Positions 34,275-43,796 are shown, numbered from the stretch's first letter. The stretch is DNA of 64,000 nucleotides from Planctomycetota bacterium (GCA_029259915.1 JAJDED010000011.1:62001-126000), one strand, 5' to 3'. The notes: generated by a model not told the origin, from the sequence alone. Translations and numbers: made by a program.

Positions 34275-35630
34275 CTAACGGCTCGTGTCGAGGGTTTGCT
34301 CTACCTTCAATACTGGCCCCAGAGGTTTAGTATTTTGAGGATGCGGCTTGGTAAGAACCAATGCTGTGGACAACTGCCTTAAAACCTCGTCGGAGAAGTC
34401 ACCTGTCAATCGGGCAGAAGTCGAAATCTTATTCATGATTTCTGGTGCAACAATTATCTTGCTGTTTAATACAAGCGCAAGTCTCTTTCCAATATTCTGC
34501 TGTGTTGCAATCCCAAGACGTTTCGCTCCATCATTCTCAAATTCGAGATGCAATTCGGCGCGGCCCTGACGACGACTAACCCTTATATCTGCAATGTCAT
34601 CGAGTGTCAGAAGTGTGTCTTTGTGCAAGAAAACTTCAATCCCAGAATCGAGTTTTGCTGGTCGCGAAAAAATGTCGGAAGGCGTTATGTCGGCAAGTCG
34701 AAACTCAACTATGGGCGCTTGCTCGCCGGGGTTAACCGCTGTCGGAGCTTCCAGTAGCTCCTCACCTTGGGGCCACTCAATTGCTGGACGCGTGGACTCA
34801 ACAGGCTCGTCGACTTGATAGCCTTGGGGGGGAACTGTCTCAAATAGTGCCGGGTCGCACTGCTCAAACGAAAAGTTATTGTTTTCAATGCGAAGCGGCT
34901 CTCCAAATAGGTCCGTTGAAGATTCTATTCGGACTGGCAGACGCGTTTTCGGGTCAACGGACACCAGAATGTTGACGCCTCCGGCTATGGGGGCCTCTGG
35001 AAGAATTCGGTAGCGTTCAACTCTGCGACCATCGAAGTTGGCGTCTTTCAACTGTTCTACCAAGTCGGGATCGCAATTGCGCAAACCGTCTAGAAAGTTC
35101 GTGAAGGACGGAAGCTCAGCCGCCGACGAACTTTGCATGACTACTGCTCGCTTCTCATTGGGGTAAAGCACCATGGATATGCGACGCTTGCCGTCAGTCA
35201 CATAGATATCCTCACCATCTGCGGACTCAAATCGAGAGCGGTTCCTCTCAAGATCAACCAAAGATGTCCCCGATTTTGCGACCACGTCTTTAGGAGATTC
35301 GAGTACCTCCACTGAACACGAAACGCACGAAACTTTTTCAATAGCCGACTGCACTTTGGCAAACGCACTTGTTGCACCGGAAGGCGCAAAGAATATGAGG
35401 CAGGCCCCACCAACGGCCACCACCAAAGCGGCTGCGGTCGCAGCGACGATTCGCAGCAAACGCTGGCCGCCACGTCTCAAGTCAACTGGTAGAGCCTGCG
35501 TTGCTGAAGTCGGACTGTCCAACGTTTTTCGTGTTTGCGCAAGAGCTCGCTGTAAAGCTTCCGGTGGGGGTTCGATGGCAGCCACCTGTTTCAATATGCG
35601 GACGCAATCGGAGGTAGTTCGATCTTTCAT
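34275..35630 (-). CDS. Anti-sigma-like membrane protein with LolA-like and SecD P1-head-like domains
   Basis: The 451-residue product has a cytoplasmic N-terminus (1-58), one membrane segment (about 59-81, IVAATAAALVVAVGGACLIFFA) and a LolA/RseB-like region (FAKVQSAIEKVSCVSCSVEV to about 245). The C-terminal domain (about 330-430) closely follows the SecD P1-head pattern (LHLEFENDGAKRLGIATQQNIGKRLALVLN, then SARLTGDFSDEVLRQLSTAL). The ATG overlaps the stop of the ECF sigma gene (ATGA), so it is coupled to it and is probably its anti-sigma factor. I prefer the ATG at 35630; the frame extends upstream into the sigma gene. Confidence 0.82.
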   Translation of the reverse strand: MKDRTTSDCVRILKQVAAIEPPPEALQRALAQTRKTLDSPTSATQALPVDLRRGGQRLLRIVAATAAALVVAVGGACLIFFAPSGATSAFAKVQSAIEKVSCVSCSVEVLESPKDVVAKSGTSLVDLERNRSRFESADGEDIYVTDGKRRISMVLYPNEKRAVVMQSSSAAELPSFTNFLDGLRNCDPDLVEQLKDANFDGRRVERYRILPEAPIAGGVNILVSVDPKTRLPVRIESSTDLFGEPLRIENNNFSFEQCDPALFETVPPQGYQVDEPVESTRPAIEWPQGEELLEAPTAVNPGEQAPIVEFRLADITPSDIFSRPAKLDSGIEVFLHKDTLLTLDDIADIRVSRRQGRAELHLEFENDGAKRLGIATQQNIGKRLALVLNSKIIVAPEIMNKISTSARLTGDFSDEVLRQLSTALVLTKPHPQNTKPLGPVLKVEQTLDTSR

Positions 35631-36142
35631 GGCTTGCCTCCTCGGTTGGTTTCGCGAGAAGTCTCGGTCAGTAGCTCGCGCAATTGGACGAGTGCCTTGT
35701 GGCAGAGTCCTCGGATCTGGTGAGGAGTTTTTCCAGATTCCGTAGCCAGTGTCTCGTAGGATTCTTGTTGGATGAAGTGCATCGTGAGCAATTCGCAATT
35801 TCGAGGCGAAAGACCGACCATGGCATCTAGGACCGCTTGAATCTGTTCACTTTCAACAAGACGATCAAGAGGCGTTGGCAATTCATCCGTTACTTCGTCA
35901 TCCAGGAGTTCAGTGCCAGAGAATTTGATTCGATCACGACGCCAATCAAAAGCGAGGTGTAGCGCAGATTGGCGGGCGTAAGCCAAGGGGTTAGTCGCCG
36001 AATGAAAACCTTCAGACGCATTCAGCTTGAGAAATAGTTCTTGCATGAGATCCTCAGAGATGTCCTCGCGCAACGTCACCCGATATAACAACCTAAAAAG
36101 GTTGCGTCCATGGTCGTTAAGCAACTCGACTAGTTCTGGCAA
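35627..36142 (-). CDS. ECF-type RNA polymerase sigma factor
   Basis: The 171-residue product has a sigma-70 region 2 (LLYRVTLREDISEDLMQELFLKLNASEGFHSATNPLAYARQSALHLAFDWRR). A linker and region 4 with a helix-turn-helix follow (MVGLSPRNCELLTMHFIQQESYETLATESGKTPHQIRGLCHKALVQLREL). It lacks regions 1 and 3, as expected for ECF factors. The start codon appears to be TTG, with AAAGGG shortly upstream. It ends in a four-base overlap with the anti-sigma-like gene. The regulon is unknown. Confidence 0.9.
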   Translation of the reverse strand: MPELVELLNDHGRNLFRLLYRVTLREDISEDLMQELFLKLNASEGFHSATNPLAYARQSALHLAFDWRRDRIKFSGTELLDDEVTDELPTPLDRLVESEQIQAVLDAMVGLSPRNCELLTMHFIQQESYETLATESGKTPHQIRGLCHKALVQLRELLTETSRETNRGGKP

Positions 36143-36696
36143 GCCTCACCCTTTCGGTGCAAAATTCTATGTTGTTATTCCATGTATTAGATGACGCAAA
36201 TCATACGGTCTGCGCAACCGAAACGAGAAAAAATAGGGAATATCTTTCGGCCAAGAAGTGTGGTTCGGTGTGTGACTTCGTTGAGCTCTGGGAAGTGCCA
36301 AATACACCGGTTTATTGAGGTCGGCTGCCTCCAGGCGTGCATCCAAACGACTCAGTGCTATCCCGCGGCAGGGTTCACGTTTGCGGCAGGAAACGGCAGG
36401 TTGCAAAATACGTGGGTGGGCTACACTGAAGGTAATGAGTTGCGCCAGACGTGTCCACCAAGCGGGGTTGAGAGGGGCCTGGCATAGTGGGTGTGAGGAC
36501 GGATGGGCCTCATCTTTTTAGATACTTGCCGGAGTCCCTTACGCCTTAGGCATGTTCGAAAATGCTGGGTGAGAGCATCAGCGGTTCACCGGCTTTCGCC
36601 AAACCGAGGAAAGTCATAGGATAACTGTTACCAGCAGTTTCCCATGACTGGTTACTCTCATGTTTGATGGCGAATGGTAATCGGAACGATAAGACA
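36143..36696. other. Intergenic region between divergent genes
   Basis: About 550 bases lie between the ECF sigma gene and the PaaK-like gene. Frames on both strands are short and Arg/Ser-rich with no recognisable pattern. No clear repeat or promoter was identified. Confidence 0.4.
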
Positions 36697-37977
36697 ATGA
36701 CACCTGACATTGAAGACCCCCACCAACGTCGCCGCCTCGAAGCGCTCGATCGGGCGGAGTTGGAAGCGTTGCAGTTGGCACGGCTCAATGGCATGCTCTC
36801 GGCGATTTTGCCAGCCAATAAATTCTATGCGGAGAAGCTTGCCCACTGTCCCCAGCAGTTGGAAAGCCTAGACCAACTGGCCCTGTTGCCGTTGACGACG
36901 AAAGAGGAAATCGTCCCCGCAGGGTCCGCGGGGTCGCTCCCCAAAAATATGACTTGGCCGGTGGAGCGCTATGTGCGCTATCATCAAACGTCGGGCACAC
37001 GCGGCCGACCGCTAGCGGTGTTCGATACGGCAGACGATTGGAAGTGGTGGATCGATTGTTGGCAATTTGTACTCGACGCGGCAGAGATCACCGCGGCTGA
37101 TCGGGCTGTGTTGGCGTTTTCGTTTGGACCATTTATCGGTTTTTGGAGTGCCCACGATGCTGTGACCGCGCGGGGAGGCCTTTCGATTCCAGCCGGTGGA
37201 ATGAACACGCTGTCCCGGCTCGACCTGTTGCAGCGCACCGACGCGACCGCACTTTTTTGCACGCCTACCTACGCGCTTCACCTCGTCGAAGTTGCCAACG
37301 AACACAACATCAACCTTGCGCACTTCGGCGTGCGAAAAATTGTCGTCGCCGGCGAAACGGGTGGTTCCGTTTCCGCAACGCGGCAGCGGATCGAGTCGGC
37401 CTGGCAAGCGCGCGTGACCGACCATGGTGGGGCGAGCGAAGTAGGACCGTGGGGCTATGGCGACCGGGAGCAGCGCGGGCTGCATGTGCTCGAAAGCGAG
37501 TTTATCGCCGAATTTATCAATGTCGAAACCGGCAAACCGGCAGCCGAAGGCGAGCTCTCGCATCTCGTGCTCACTTCGCTCGGTCGACAGGGCATGCCGG
37601 TGATCCGTTATCGTACGGGAGATTTAGTCAGGCCCAGTTGGTCCGATGCAGGGCCGAACCGATTCGTGTTGCTCGAGCGAGGCGTACTCGGGCGAGCCGA
37701 CGACATGATGATCGTCCGTGGGGTGAACGTCTTCCCCAGTTCTGTCGAGCAAATCATGCACAGCTTTCCCGAGGTCGTGGAATATCGGCTCACGGTGCGC
37801 AAGCAAGGAGAAATGGATTCGATTGTGATCGAGGTGGAAGACCACCTGCAAGCGCCCGAGCGAATCGCCGAAGAAATGCAACTGCGTCTGGGCTTGAACG
37901 TCGACGTGTGTGTGGTCCCGGCGCTATCATTACCGCGATCGGAAGGCAAAGGCGCACGCTTCGTGGATTTACGTTAA
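36697..37977 (+). CDS. Phenylacetate-CoA ligase-like adenylating enzyme
   Basis: The product (426 residues from this ATG) belongs to the ANL adenylate-forming superfamily in the PaaK-like group. It has the P-loop-type motif YHQTSGTRGRPLAVF, the segment ALFCTPTYALHLVEVA, VAGETGG, the motif DHGGASEVGPWGYG, and the C-terminal YRTGDLVRP and GVNVFPSSVEQIM. It would activate an organic acid with ATP and pass it to CoA. The substrate is not evident. In-frame ATGs at 36667 and 36697 are both possible; neither has a strong ribosome site. No phenylacetate pathway genes are nearby, so PaaK itself should not be assumed. Confidence 0.87.
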   Translation: MTPDIEDPHQRRRLEALDRAELEALQLARLNGMLSAILPANKFYAEKLAHCPQQLESLDQLALLPLTTKEEIVPAGSAGSLPKNMTWPVERYVRYHQTSGTRGRPLAVFDTADDWKWWIDCWQFVLDAAEITAADRAVLAFSFGPFIGFWSAHDAVTARGGLSIPAGGMNTLSRLDLLQRTDATALFCTPTYALHLVEVANEHNINLAHFGVRKIVVAGETGGSVSATRQRIESAWQARVTDHGGASEVGPWGYGDREQRGLHVLESEFIAEFINVETGKPAAEGELSHLVLTSLGRQGMPVIRYRTGDLVRPSWSDAGPNRFVLLERGVLGRADDMMIVRGVNVFPSSVEQIMHSFPEVVEYRLTVRKQGEMDSIVIEVEDHLQAPERIAEEMQLRLGLNVDVCVVPALSLPRSEGKGARFVDLR

Positions 37978-37999
37978 CATAATAGCCCAGATAAATGCC

Positions 38000-38079
38000 T
38001 CTCGCAGAGACGCGGAGTCGCAGAGATTGGCATGTGTTCAACATCTAATCTTCTCTGCAGTCTCGGCGTCTCTGCGAGA
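38000..38079. repeat. Inverted repeat with 8-nt units
   Basis: Arms at 38000-38013 and 38066-38079 are perfect 14-bp complements. The left side continues as CGCAGAGA, CGCGGAGT, CGCAGAGA (8-nt units). It lies between the PaaK-like gene and the DUF971 gene. Confidence 0.85.
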
Positions 38080-38121
38080 TACTTATTCTGTTTAGTAAGA
38101 TCGGTACGAATTTAGAAATAA

Positions 38122-38445
38122 ATGAATTACCAGCCTACAGAACTGTCCACGCAGACGCCCGATACCTTGCGGATTACCTGGAGCGACGGGCAGGTGCGCG
38201 AATATACGGTGCGCGAGCTTCGAGAAAATTGCCCCTGTGCGACTTGTCGCGAAAAGCGAAAGGCCCCGCCCGCTCCCGCAACCAGCTTGCCGGTCCTCTC
38301 GCAAGCAGAAACCGAGCCACTGCGCATCAGCAAAATGCAACCGATGGGCCGTTATGCGTACGCGATACACTTTAGCGACGGCCACAACACGGGCCTGTAC
38401 ACGCTGGAATCGCTACGCGAAATGGGCACAGAAGTTGAAGCTTAA
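38122..38445 (+). CDS. DUF971 protein (GBBH-like N-terminal domain)
   Basis: The 107-residue product has the full DUF971 pattern: LRITWSDGQVREYTVRELRENCPCATC, then RYAYAIHFSDGHNTGLYTLESLREMG. The Cys pair in CPCATC resembles the metal-binding start of gamma-butyrobetaine hydroxylase. In other bacteria such proteins occur alone or fused to Mrp/ApbC iron-sulfur carriers, which suggests a metal or Fe-S role. It stands alone here. Its stop faces the MOSC gene with an 11-base gap and no visible terminator. Confidence 0.9.
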   Translation: MNYQPTELSTQTPDTLRITWSDGQVREYTVRELRENCPCATCREKRKAPPAPATSLPVLSQAETEPLRISKMQPMGRYAYAIHFSDGHNTGLYTLESLREMGTEVEA

Positions 38446-38456
38446 GCCTCAGTCAC

Positions 38457-39047
38457 TCAGGCCCCCGTAACTCTGGCCACGGTATCGCCGACCTGAATCG
38501 TCCCGCTTTGCACGACACGGAAATAGCGCCCACGGAGATTCAGCGGTTTGCCGATCGGACCGTTAATAAACTTGAGTGCCTGTTGTCCGTAGCGGGCAGA
38601 AAACTTGTTGCATCCCGTGTGCGACTCGGCGGTGAATTCGAGAATCACGTCGTTTCCAACCTGAACCCGGCTGCCTGCCGGGAAATTGTCTTCGCTGACA
38701 TCGATGTCGATAATCAAATTGTCACCAGCGAGGCACATAGCATCCTCACCGCCAGCAACGGCTTGCAGGATCCGTGAATTCATCACCGTAATTTGCGACT
38801 CTGGATCGGAACGACCGTCGGGGAGTTTTTGCCAATGGTCGGCGACCCAACGATCACCCTCGATGCCCCCTTCCGGCGACAAATTGGCCTCCATTACGGA
38901 ATGACGTTCATTTTCATTCGGTCGCACGAAAATCTTTTTCAAGAGTCCCTGCTCCTTCGGGGTATCCAACACGTTGGGGAGCGCTTGTTGGAGCTCGTCA
39001 GCACTGAGGTGCCGAGCTGCCGATCCTACAGGCAAACCGTCAGTCAC
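38457..39047 (-). CDS. MOSC-domain protein
   Basis: The 196-residue product has a MOSC beta-barrel (about 40-190; GIEGDRWVADHW, LAGDNLIIDIDVSEDNFPAGSRVQVG, LEFTAESHTGCNKFSARYG, LNLRGRYFRVVQSGTIQVGD). It includes the conserved Cys in SHTGCNKF. MOSC proteins handle sulfur or molybdenum cofactor sulfur transfer; this stand-alone form has no known substrate. Its ATG overlaps the stop of the DUF4340 gene by four bases, so it is coupled to a transporter operon with which it has no evident functional link. Confidence 0.88.
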   Translation of the reverse strand: MTDGLPVGSAARHLSADELQQALPNVLDTPKEQGLLKKIFVRPNENERHSVMEANLSPEGGIEGDRWVADHWQKLPDGRSDPESQITVMNSRILQAVAGGEDAMCLAGDNLIIDIDVSEDNFPAGSRVQVGNDVILEFTAESHTGCNKFSARYGQQALKFINGPIGKPLNLRGRYFRVVQSGTIQVGDTVARVTGA

Positions 39048-40732
39048 TTTGCGGCTCCTTGACCAAGAGGCAAATTCGGAAGCCCGGGAAGCCCGCCGGC
39101 TGGGCTGTCGTTGCCATCTTCATCCGCTACCGACTTTGCTTTGATCAAATCGTCGCGGCCCAGGTGGATTAGTTGGTACACACTGTTATCGATCACATAA
39201 TACCAATCGCCAAAGCGCTCGTTGAGTTCCTGGACGCGTTGGCGTCCGCTTTTGAGTTGCTCCTGATATTCGTCGAGGTGGCGCTGGTTGTCTGCTTCGA
39301 TCGATTTGCGCTCGGCGATCAACTTTTCGAGTTCCGTTGGTTCTGTAGAATCTTCCGCGTCTTCTGCCTTGGTATCTGCTTCCTCGGTACCAGCAGGCTC
39401 GTCTTCCTGCTGCTCCTCAGCGGGATTCCCTTCAGATGCGGCTGGTTCTTCTGAGTCCTCGGGCAACTCAGGGAGTTCTGCAAGCTCGGGCTTTTCAATC
39501 ATGGTTTCGTTGAATCGGGCCATGACGAATAGATAGCGATGGATGCCGGCATCGGGATTTTCTTCGCTAGCACCTGTTGCCCCGTTTTCGACAGGAGCGT
39601 CGGAATCCATCTGCAAATTGCCGAATCGCAGCACGTACTCCACGCCGTCCCGCAACGTGCAGACGATCTCGCCTTCGCTGGAAAGAATGTCGAGGTCTTC
39701 TCCCTCGTTGGGCGAGATTGGTGCAAACCCGCGGTTGATCAAACTGTCTGCCGCTTCGATATCTTTGAGAAAGTCGCCACCCGCTTTCAAATCAGCACTC
39801 AACCCGGAAGGTTTTCGCTCGACGTCGACAATCGTCAGATCGTCCAACCCGCTGCGCAGTTCGCTTAGTGCTTCGTCGTTGAGTTCTTGGTTTTCGCCGA
39901 GCGAGAAGTCGACCAATTCCTCTTTGTCGGTATTGAATTCCTGCAACTGCTCGGCAAGCCAAATCGATTCGGTGTCGTCGTACGCCAGCCGGAACTCACC
40001 TCGGCGGTCCCAACCCACCTGCATCTGGCGCCCGTTGGGAGTGAGAACGCGCCGCATTTCAATCGAGTAGTCTTTAACATGGAGATGACGGATATCAAAA
40101 GTGTTGAGCTGGAGCAGATCTTTTTCGATCCAATCCTCGAACTGTGTGGAGAGATTTTCCGGTTCAAGATTCACGACATACACAACATCCTGATCCGTAT
40201 TGCGGACATAGTATTGCTGCTCGGTATCGGGCACCTGCTTGCCGATGATCATGTTGACGAGCGAACTGCCACTGTTGTTGGAGATGAATACGCGTGTGCC
40301 AACGCCCGTGGCTTTGGTGTCGAGTTTTGGAGCAGTGGGGTCGACCACTCCCAACTCCGCATGCTGCGCGGCACTTTCCGCTGCGATGCGCAGCACCTTG
40401 CGGTCGATCATACAAGTGGCCGCGGCGCCCATCTGTCGGATGGCATCTGCGGGATAATCTTGTTTCGAGGGGATCGTCCAGAGCCCGTCCTGCTCGGCGA
40501 CTTCAAATTCGCGCATCGAAGCAGTTTCCTGATCGAATGTGACAATCTTCATCCGTTTCGCTTCTTCGACGTCGAACTGGTTCAGTATTCTGCCGACGTT
40601 TTGTTGTACGTCGAAATCATCCTCGCGCGGCCCGACGACAAATGCAGCCATCAGCGCCACCGCCGCGGCGGCAAGGAATGTCAGGGTCTTGGCCATCTCG
40701 GTCATAGTGCGTTGCTTTCTAAAAAAACTCAC
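39044..40732 (-). CDS. DUF4340 protein of the Gld-type ABC export operon
   Basis: The 562-residue product has an N-terminal membrane segment (about 15-35), then extracytoplasmic DUF4340 repeats (DGLWTIPSKQDYPADAIRQMGAAATCMIDRKVLRIA, LRFGNLQMDSDAP). A Glu-rich, low-complexity part follows at about 405-470, and the end is coiled (ERKSIEADNQRHLDEYQEQLKSG). DUF4340 proteins usually follow GldG-type genes and are thought to work in the same transport complex. It is separated from the GldF-GldG gene by 181 bases holding a nested repeat. The transported substrate is unknown. Confidence 0.87.
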   Translation of the reverse strand: MSFFRKQRTMTEMAKTLTFLAAAAVALMAAFVVGPREDDFDVQQNVGRILNQFDVEEAKRMKIVTFDQETASMREFEVAEQDGLWTIPSKQDYPADAIRQMGAAATCMIDRKVLRIAAESAAQHAELGVVDPTAPKLDTKATGVGTRVFISNNSGSSLVNMIIGKQVPDTEQQYYVRNTDQDVVYVVNLEPENLSTQFEDWIEKDLLQLNTFDIRHLHVKDYSIEMRRVLTPNGRQMQVGWDRRGEFRLAYDDTESIWLAEQLQEFNTDKEELVDFSLGENQELNDEALSELRSGLDDLTIVDVERKPSGLSADLKAGGDFLKDIEAADSLINRGFAPISPNEGEDLDILSSEGEIVCTLRDGVEYVLRFGNLQMDSDAPVENGATGASEENPDAGIHRYLFVMARFNETMIEKPELAELPELPEDSEEPAASEGNPAEEQQEDEPAGTEEADTKAEDAEDSTEPTELEKLIAERKSIEADNQRHLDEYQEQLKSGRQRVQELNERFGDWYYVIDNSVYQLIHLGRDDLIKAKSVADEDGNDSPAGGLPGLPNLPLGQGAAK

Positions 40733-40758
40733 AGTCGATTAGTTTTTCAATATAGGAA

Positions 40759-40904
40759 AACCACAAAGGCACGAAGTGAGCCGTAGGCGCTAGCCTCGGG
40801 TGCTATGAATTCAGCGTTTCCACATAGTTACCCGACGCTAGCGCGTTCGGCTCATTTCTGAAACTGCTTCTTCAAGTCATTTGTGTCTTCGTGCCTTTGT
40901 GGTT
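40759..40904. repeat. Nested inverted repeats: 18-bp outer, second palindromic element inside
   Basis: Outer arms at 40759-40776 and 40887-40904 are perfect 18-bp complements (units like CACAAAGGC, ACGAAG). Directly inside, at 40777-40854, is another imperfect inverted repeat starting TGAGCCG and ending CGGCTCA, with GCGCTAGC-type cores. It lies within the GldFG-DUF4340 operon. Confidence 0.88.
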
Positions 40905-40913
40905 CTCCGAATG

Positions 40914-43721
40914 TTAGCGCAATCGAGATTTGGCGATGCCTTCGCGTTCTGCTTCGCGGCGTTGGAAGAATACGTACAAGGCGACCAGCAATGGCGGGAT
41001 GGGGGGAATGAAGATCGCGTACAGCTTGTATTCATCTTGCACCGCGCGGATGTTTTGTTCTTTCTCATATTTCACCTGTTTCAACTTGCGGATGCGCCGG
41101 GTTTCGAGCGACTTGATCTCCGCCTCCAAACGGTCTTGTTCGCGTTGACGCACAGCCTCCTTTTTTTGTTTCCTGACCATAGGGCTAATCCCTTCCAACT
41201 TGTCGACTTTCGCCAGGGCCTCGTCAAATCGTTTTCGAGCCGATTGAAGTTCGGTTTCGATTTCCCCTACAAATTCTTCTTGTTCGTCGAGGGCATCGTC
41301 GCGATATTTCTTCGTGGCTTCGTCGATCTTTGCCAGCGTGCGATGCTCTCGTGTGCGTTTGCGAATCTCGATAAAACGGTCGTCTCCGGCCAAGGCGTCG
41401 ATAATGTTGAGAATAAAGGTCACGTTCTGGGTCGCGGGGAGAATCTCCTCGCCCCCACCCGAGCGGATGTAGAAAAAGTCGGGGATGATCCAATCGATGT
41501 CTCCAACCACCACGGCATGAATTTCCGTCGATTCTTCTTCCGGCGATTGATCGGCGAGTTCGGCGTCGGCTGATGCAGAGTCCTTTGCGGGAGATTCTTC
41601 GGCATCGCTTTCTGAGTCGTCGGTATCCGCGGTCTCTGTGTCTTGTTTGCTGTTGTCTGCACTGGTCAACAGGTCTTCGCCCAAGACAAGATCGTCGTCG
41701 ACATACGTCCCTTTGATTTCCGCAGCCAAAATAAACGAGCTGCTGGTCGATTGCCGGTTGAAAACGTTTCTGTTCTGCCCGCCCCGACGCAGCGACATCG
41801 TGTCGACCGTCCCCGAACGCTCGCTCCCGGTAACCGCCAACCTTTCAAAGGAAAGCTTGGAATCGTCGTCTTTGGAAAACGAGCCCGGATAGAGCAGCAG
41901 CAGTTGGTTGAGCTTTGAACTGATTATATTATCTTCGTTAAATGGTTCCCTGGCACCGTTGCCATGGTCGACAAAAATCCATTGCGGATCGGACAAACCG
42001 CCGACAGTTTGCTCGGGAGCATAATCTTGCCAGACGACGGCCAAAGGGTCGAATCGCAGACCAAGTGTTTTCCAAAGTTGTTCCACATCTCCTTTGGGCT
42101 CGGGGCCTCCACCGAACATTGCCATTTGCGATTGCTTCGGCTCCGCCGTTGCAGCAACCATTTGCGGATAGAAATGGGGATGTGGATCTTCGAAAATTGC
42201 GATCGGAATTCCCGCGCGCACGGCATCAACCAGATGGTCCATTTCCTGGGGGCCCAGCATCGAGGGTTGGACCACCAACAGCACGTCATAAATATCTTTG
42301 ATCGGTTGCGAGGGATCGACCGGGCGGTCGTCGATGTCGTATTGCTTTCGCAATTCCGTGATGATCGGCCACTCGCGATCACGGTCGCTCGACGGATTTA
42401 CAAAACTCAAACCCGTGTCGACGACCCCCAATTTTTTCTTTTCTGCCTGCAGAACCGTGGAGATCGAACGCACCAATTCGTACTCGACCGGAATCCCTTT
42501 GTCGAAAAAGGGAACCACAACTTTTCCCAGACCGGATGTGATGGCCACGGCCAGGAAGAATTCCTCCTGCGAGCGTTCGCGCCCGCTGGTGATCAGCACT
42601 TCGCGAGGCGTGATACCGTAGGTTGTTTCCGCCAGAACTGCCTCGGGGCCGTAGTTTTCGATTTCATGCTTCGTGACTTGAATCCGATTGCCGCTGAGCG
42701 CTTGAAGCTCGGAAAGCGTGGTGAGGAAATTAAGTCTGGTCGCGGTATACTCGGCTGGGACTTGGGGACTGACGTAGGCATCGATCTTGATGGTTTTCGA
42801 TTCAGGATCGGTGCGCATCTTGCGGAGGATTTCTCGCGTGTCGTGCGACAGCGAGCTAAGTTGCTCGCTGCTGATATCGGCACGGAGCCAATTGTGGTTT
42901 TGAATAAACTGGGTCAGCCCGATGGCCACCGCCAGCAGGGCGAGAGTCCGCACGACAAAATGGCCCAACAGGGTCCCCCCCTCATCGCGTGCTTGCCAAT
43001 GTCTTCGTCCAATCAACACCATGCAGACATACAACATCACGATCGCCAGCATGACGAAATAGGTGACTCCGGCAAGACTGAGGACACCGCGCTCGAAGTC
43101 GCGGAATTTCTCCACCGCACTCCAACTGCGGATGGTTTGTGCAACGGTTGGGTTTTTGACAAACCAGTTGGCCACACCGAACAGCGCTAGCGGAAGATTA
43201 AAAATAGTACCGAGGATAAACCCGACCGTCAGATTGGCAGTCAAAAACGACGCCACCATCCCGATGGCAATCATTGCCATCCCGATAAACCAATAGCCGA
43301 TGTAGGTGCTTAAGAACAAACCCGCGTCGGGATCGCCGAGTCCCCACTTGAACATCAGAAAAACAGAAAACGCCGAGAACATCAGCGAAACGGTAAAGAT
43401 CGCCACGCCCGCCAGATACTTGCCCAACACCACATCGAAGTCGCTCGCCGGCACAGTCAGCAGCAATTCGTCGGTTCCCTGCCGCCGCTCTTCCGCCCAG
43501 ATGCTCATCGTAATTGCCGGGATAAAGACCAACATAATAAACGGCAACCACCGGCTGAGCTGATCGAGATTGGCCAAGTTGCTGGCAAAAAACTCCGGCG
43601 GCCAAAATGTCGCCAACGCGCTGAGCACGACGAATACGCAAATAAATGCATAACCCGTCGGACTAGAAAAATAGCTGACGAAATCGCGCTGAAAAATTGC
43701 TTTAAGAACTTTCAAGTTCAT
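40914..43721 (-). CDS. GldF-GldG fusion, ABC-2 type permease
   Basis: The 935-residue product joins an ABC-2 permease (GldF-like, about 1-250) to a GldG-like part. The permease contains about six membrane segments, with FIMLVFIPAITMSIWAEERRQGTDELLLTVPASDFDVVLGKYLAG. The GldG part (about 270-640) has a membrane entry segment (FVVRTLALLAVAIGLTQFIQNHNW) and the domain VDTGLSFVNPSSDRDREWPIITELRKQYDI. An acidic linker, a coiled stretch (about 800-895) and a final membrane segment (LYAIFIPPIPPLLVALYVFFQRR) complete it. In gliding Bacteroidota GldF and GldG are separate. Here the fusion plus the ATPase upstream probably forms an export complex of unknown cargo. Confidence 0.9.
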   Translation of the reverse strand: MNLKVLKAIFQRDFVSYFSSPTGYAFICVFVVLSALATFWPPEFFASNLANLDQLSRWLPFIMLVFIPAITMSIWAEERRQGTDELLLTVPASDFDVVLGKYLAGVAIFTVSLMFSAFSVFLMFKWGLGDPDAGLFLSTYIGYWFIGMAMIAIGMVASFLTANLTVGFILGTIFNLPLALFGVANWFVKNPTVAQTIRSWSAVEKFRDFERGVLSLAGVTYFVMLAIVMLYVCMVLIGRRHWQARDEGGTLLGHFVVRTLALLAVAIGLTQFIQNHNWLRADISSEQLSSLSHDTREILRKMRTDPESKTIKIDAYVSPQVPAEYTATRLNFLTTLSELQALSGNRIQVTKHEIENYGPEAVLAETTYGITPREVLITSGRERSQEEFFLAVAITSGLGKVVVPFFDKGIPVEYELVRSISTVLQAEKKKLGVVDTGLSFVNPSSDRDREWPIITELRKQYDIDDRPVDPSQPIKDIYDVLLVVQPSMLGPQEMDHLVDAVRAGIPIAIFEDPHPHFYPQMVAATAEPKQSQMAMFGGGPEPKGDVEQLWKTLGLRFDPLAVVWQDYAPEQTVGGLSDPQWIFVDHGNGAREPFNEDNIISSKLNQLLLLYPGSFSKDDDSKLSFERLAVTGSERSGTVDTMSLRRGGQNRNVFNRQSTSSSFILAAEIKGTYVDDDLVLGEDLLTSADNSKQDTETADTDDSESDAEESPAKDSASADAELADQSPEEESTEIHAVVVGDIDWIIPDFFYIRSGGGEEILPATQNVTFILNIIDALAGDDRFIEIRKRTREHRTLAKIDEATKKYRDDALDEQEEFVGEIETELQSARKRFDEALAKVDKLEGISPMVRKQKKEAVRQREQDRLEAEIKSLETRRIRKLKQVKYEKEQNIRAVQDEYKLYAIFIPPIPPLLVALYVFFQRREAEREGIAKSRLR

Positions 43722-43796
43722 GGCAGTCGGTTTCCTGTCGTTCAGTCAAATTTTTACTACAGACGCAGTGTGCTAAGTCTCATCTAAAAAAATTGA

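Noticed and set aside
36191..36521. Short plus-strand frames between the ECF sigma and PaaK-like genes
   Set aside because: They are short, Arg/Ser/Cys-rich and without motif, ribosome site or conserved start.
41964..43190. Plus-strand 408-residue frame opposite the GldF-GldG gene
   Set aside because: The minus-strand product has clear permease and GldG patterns; the plus-strand frame is a shadow with His/Arg-rich sequence.
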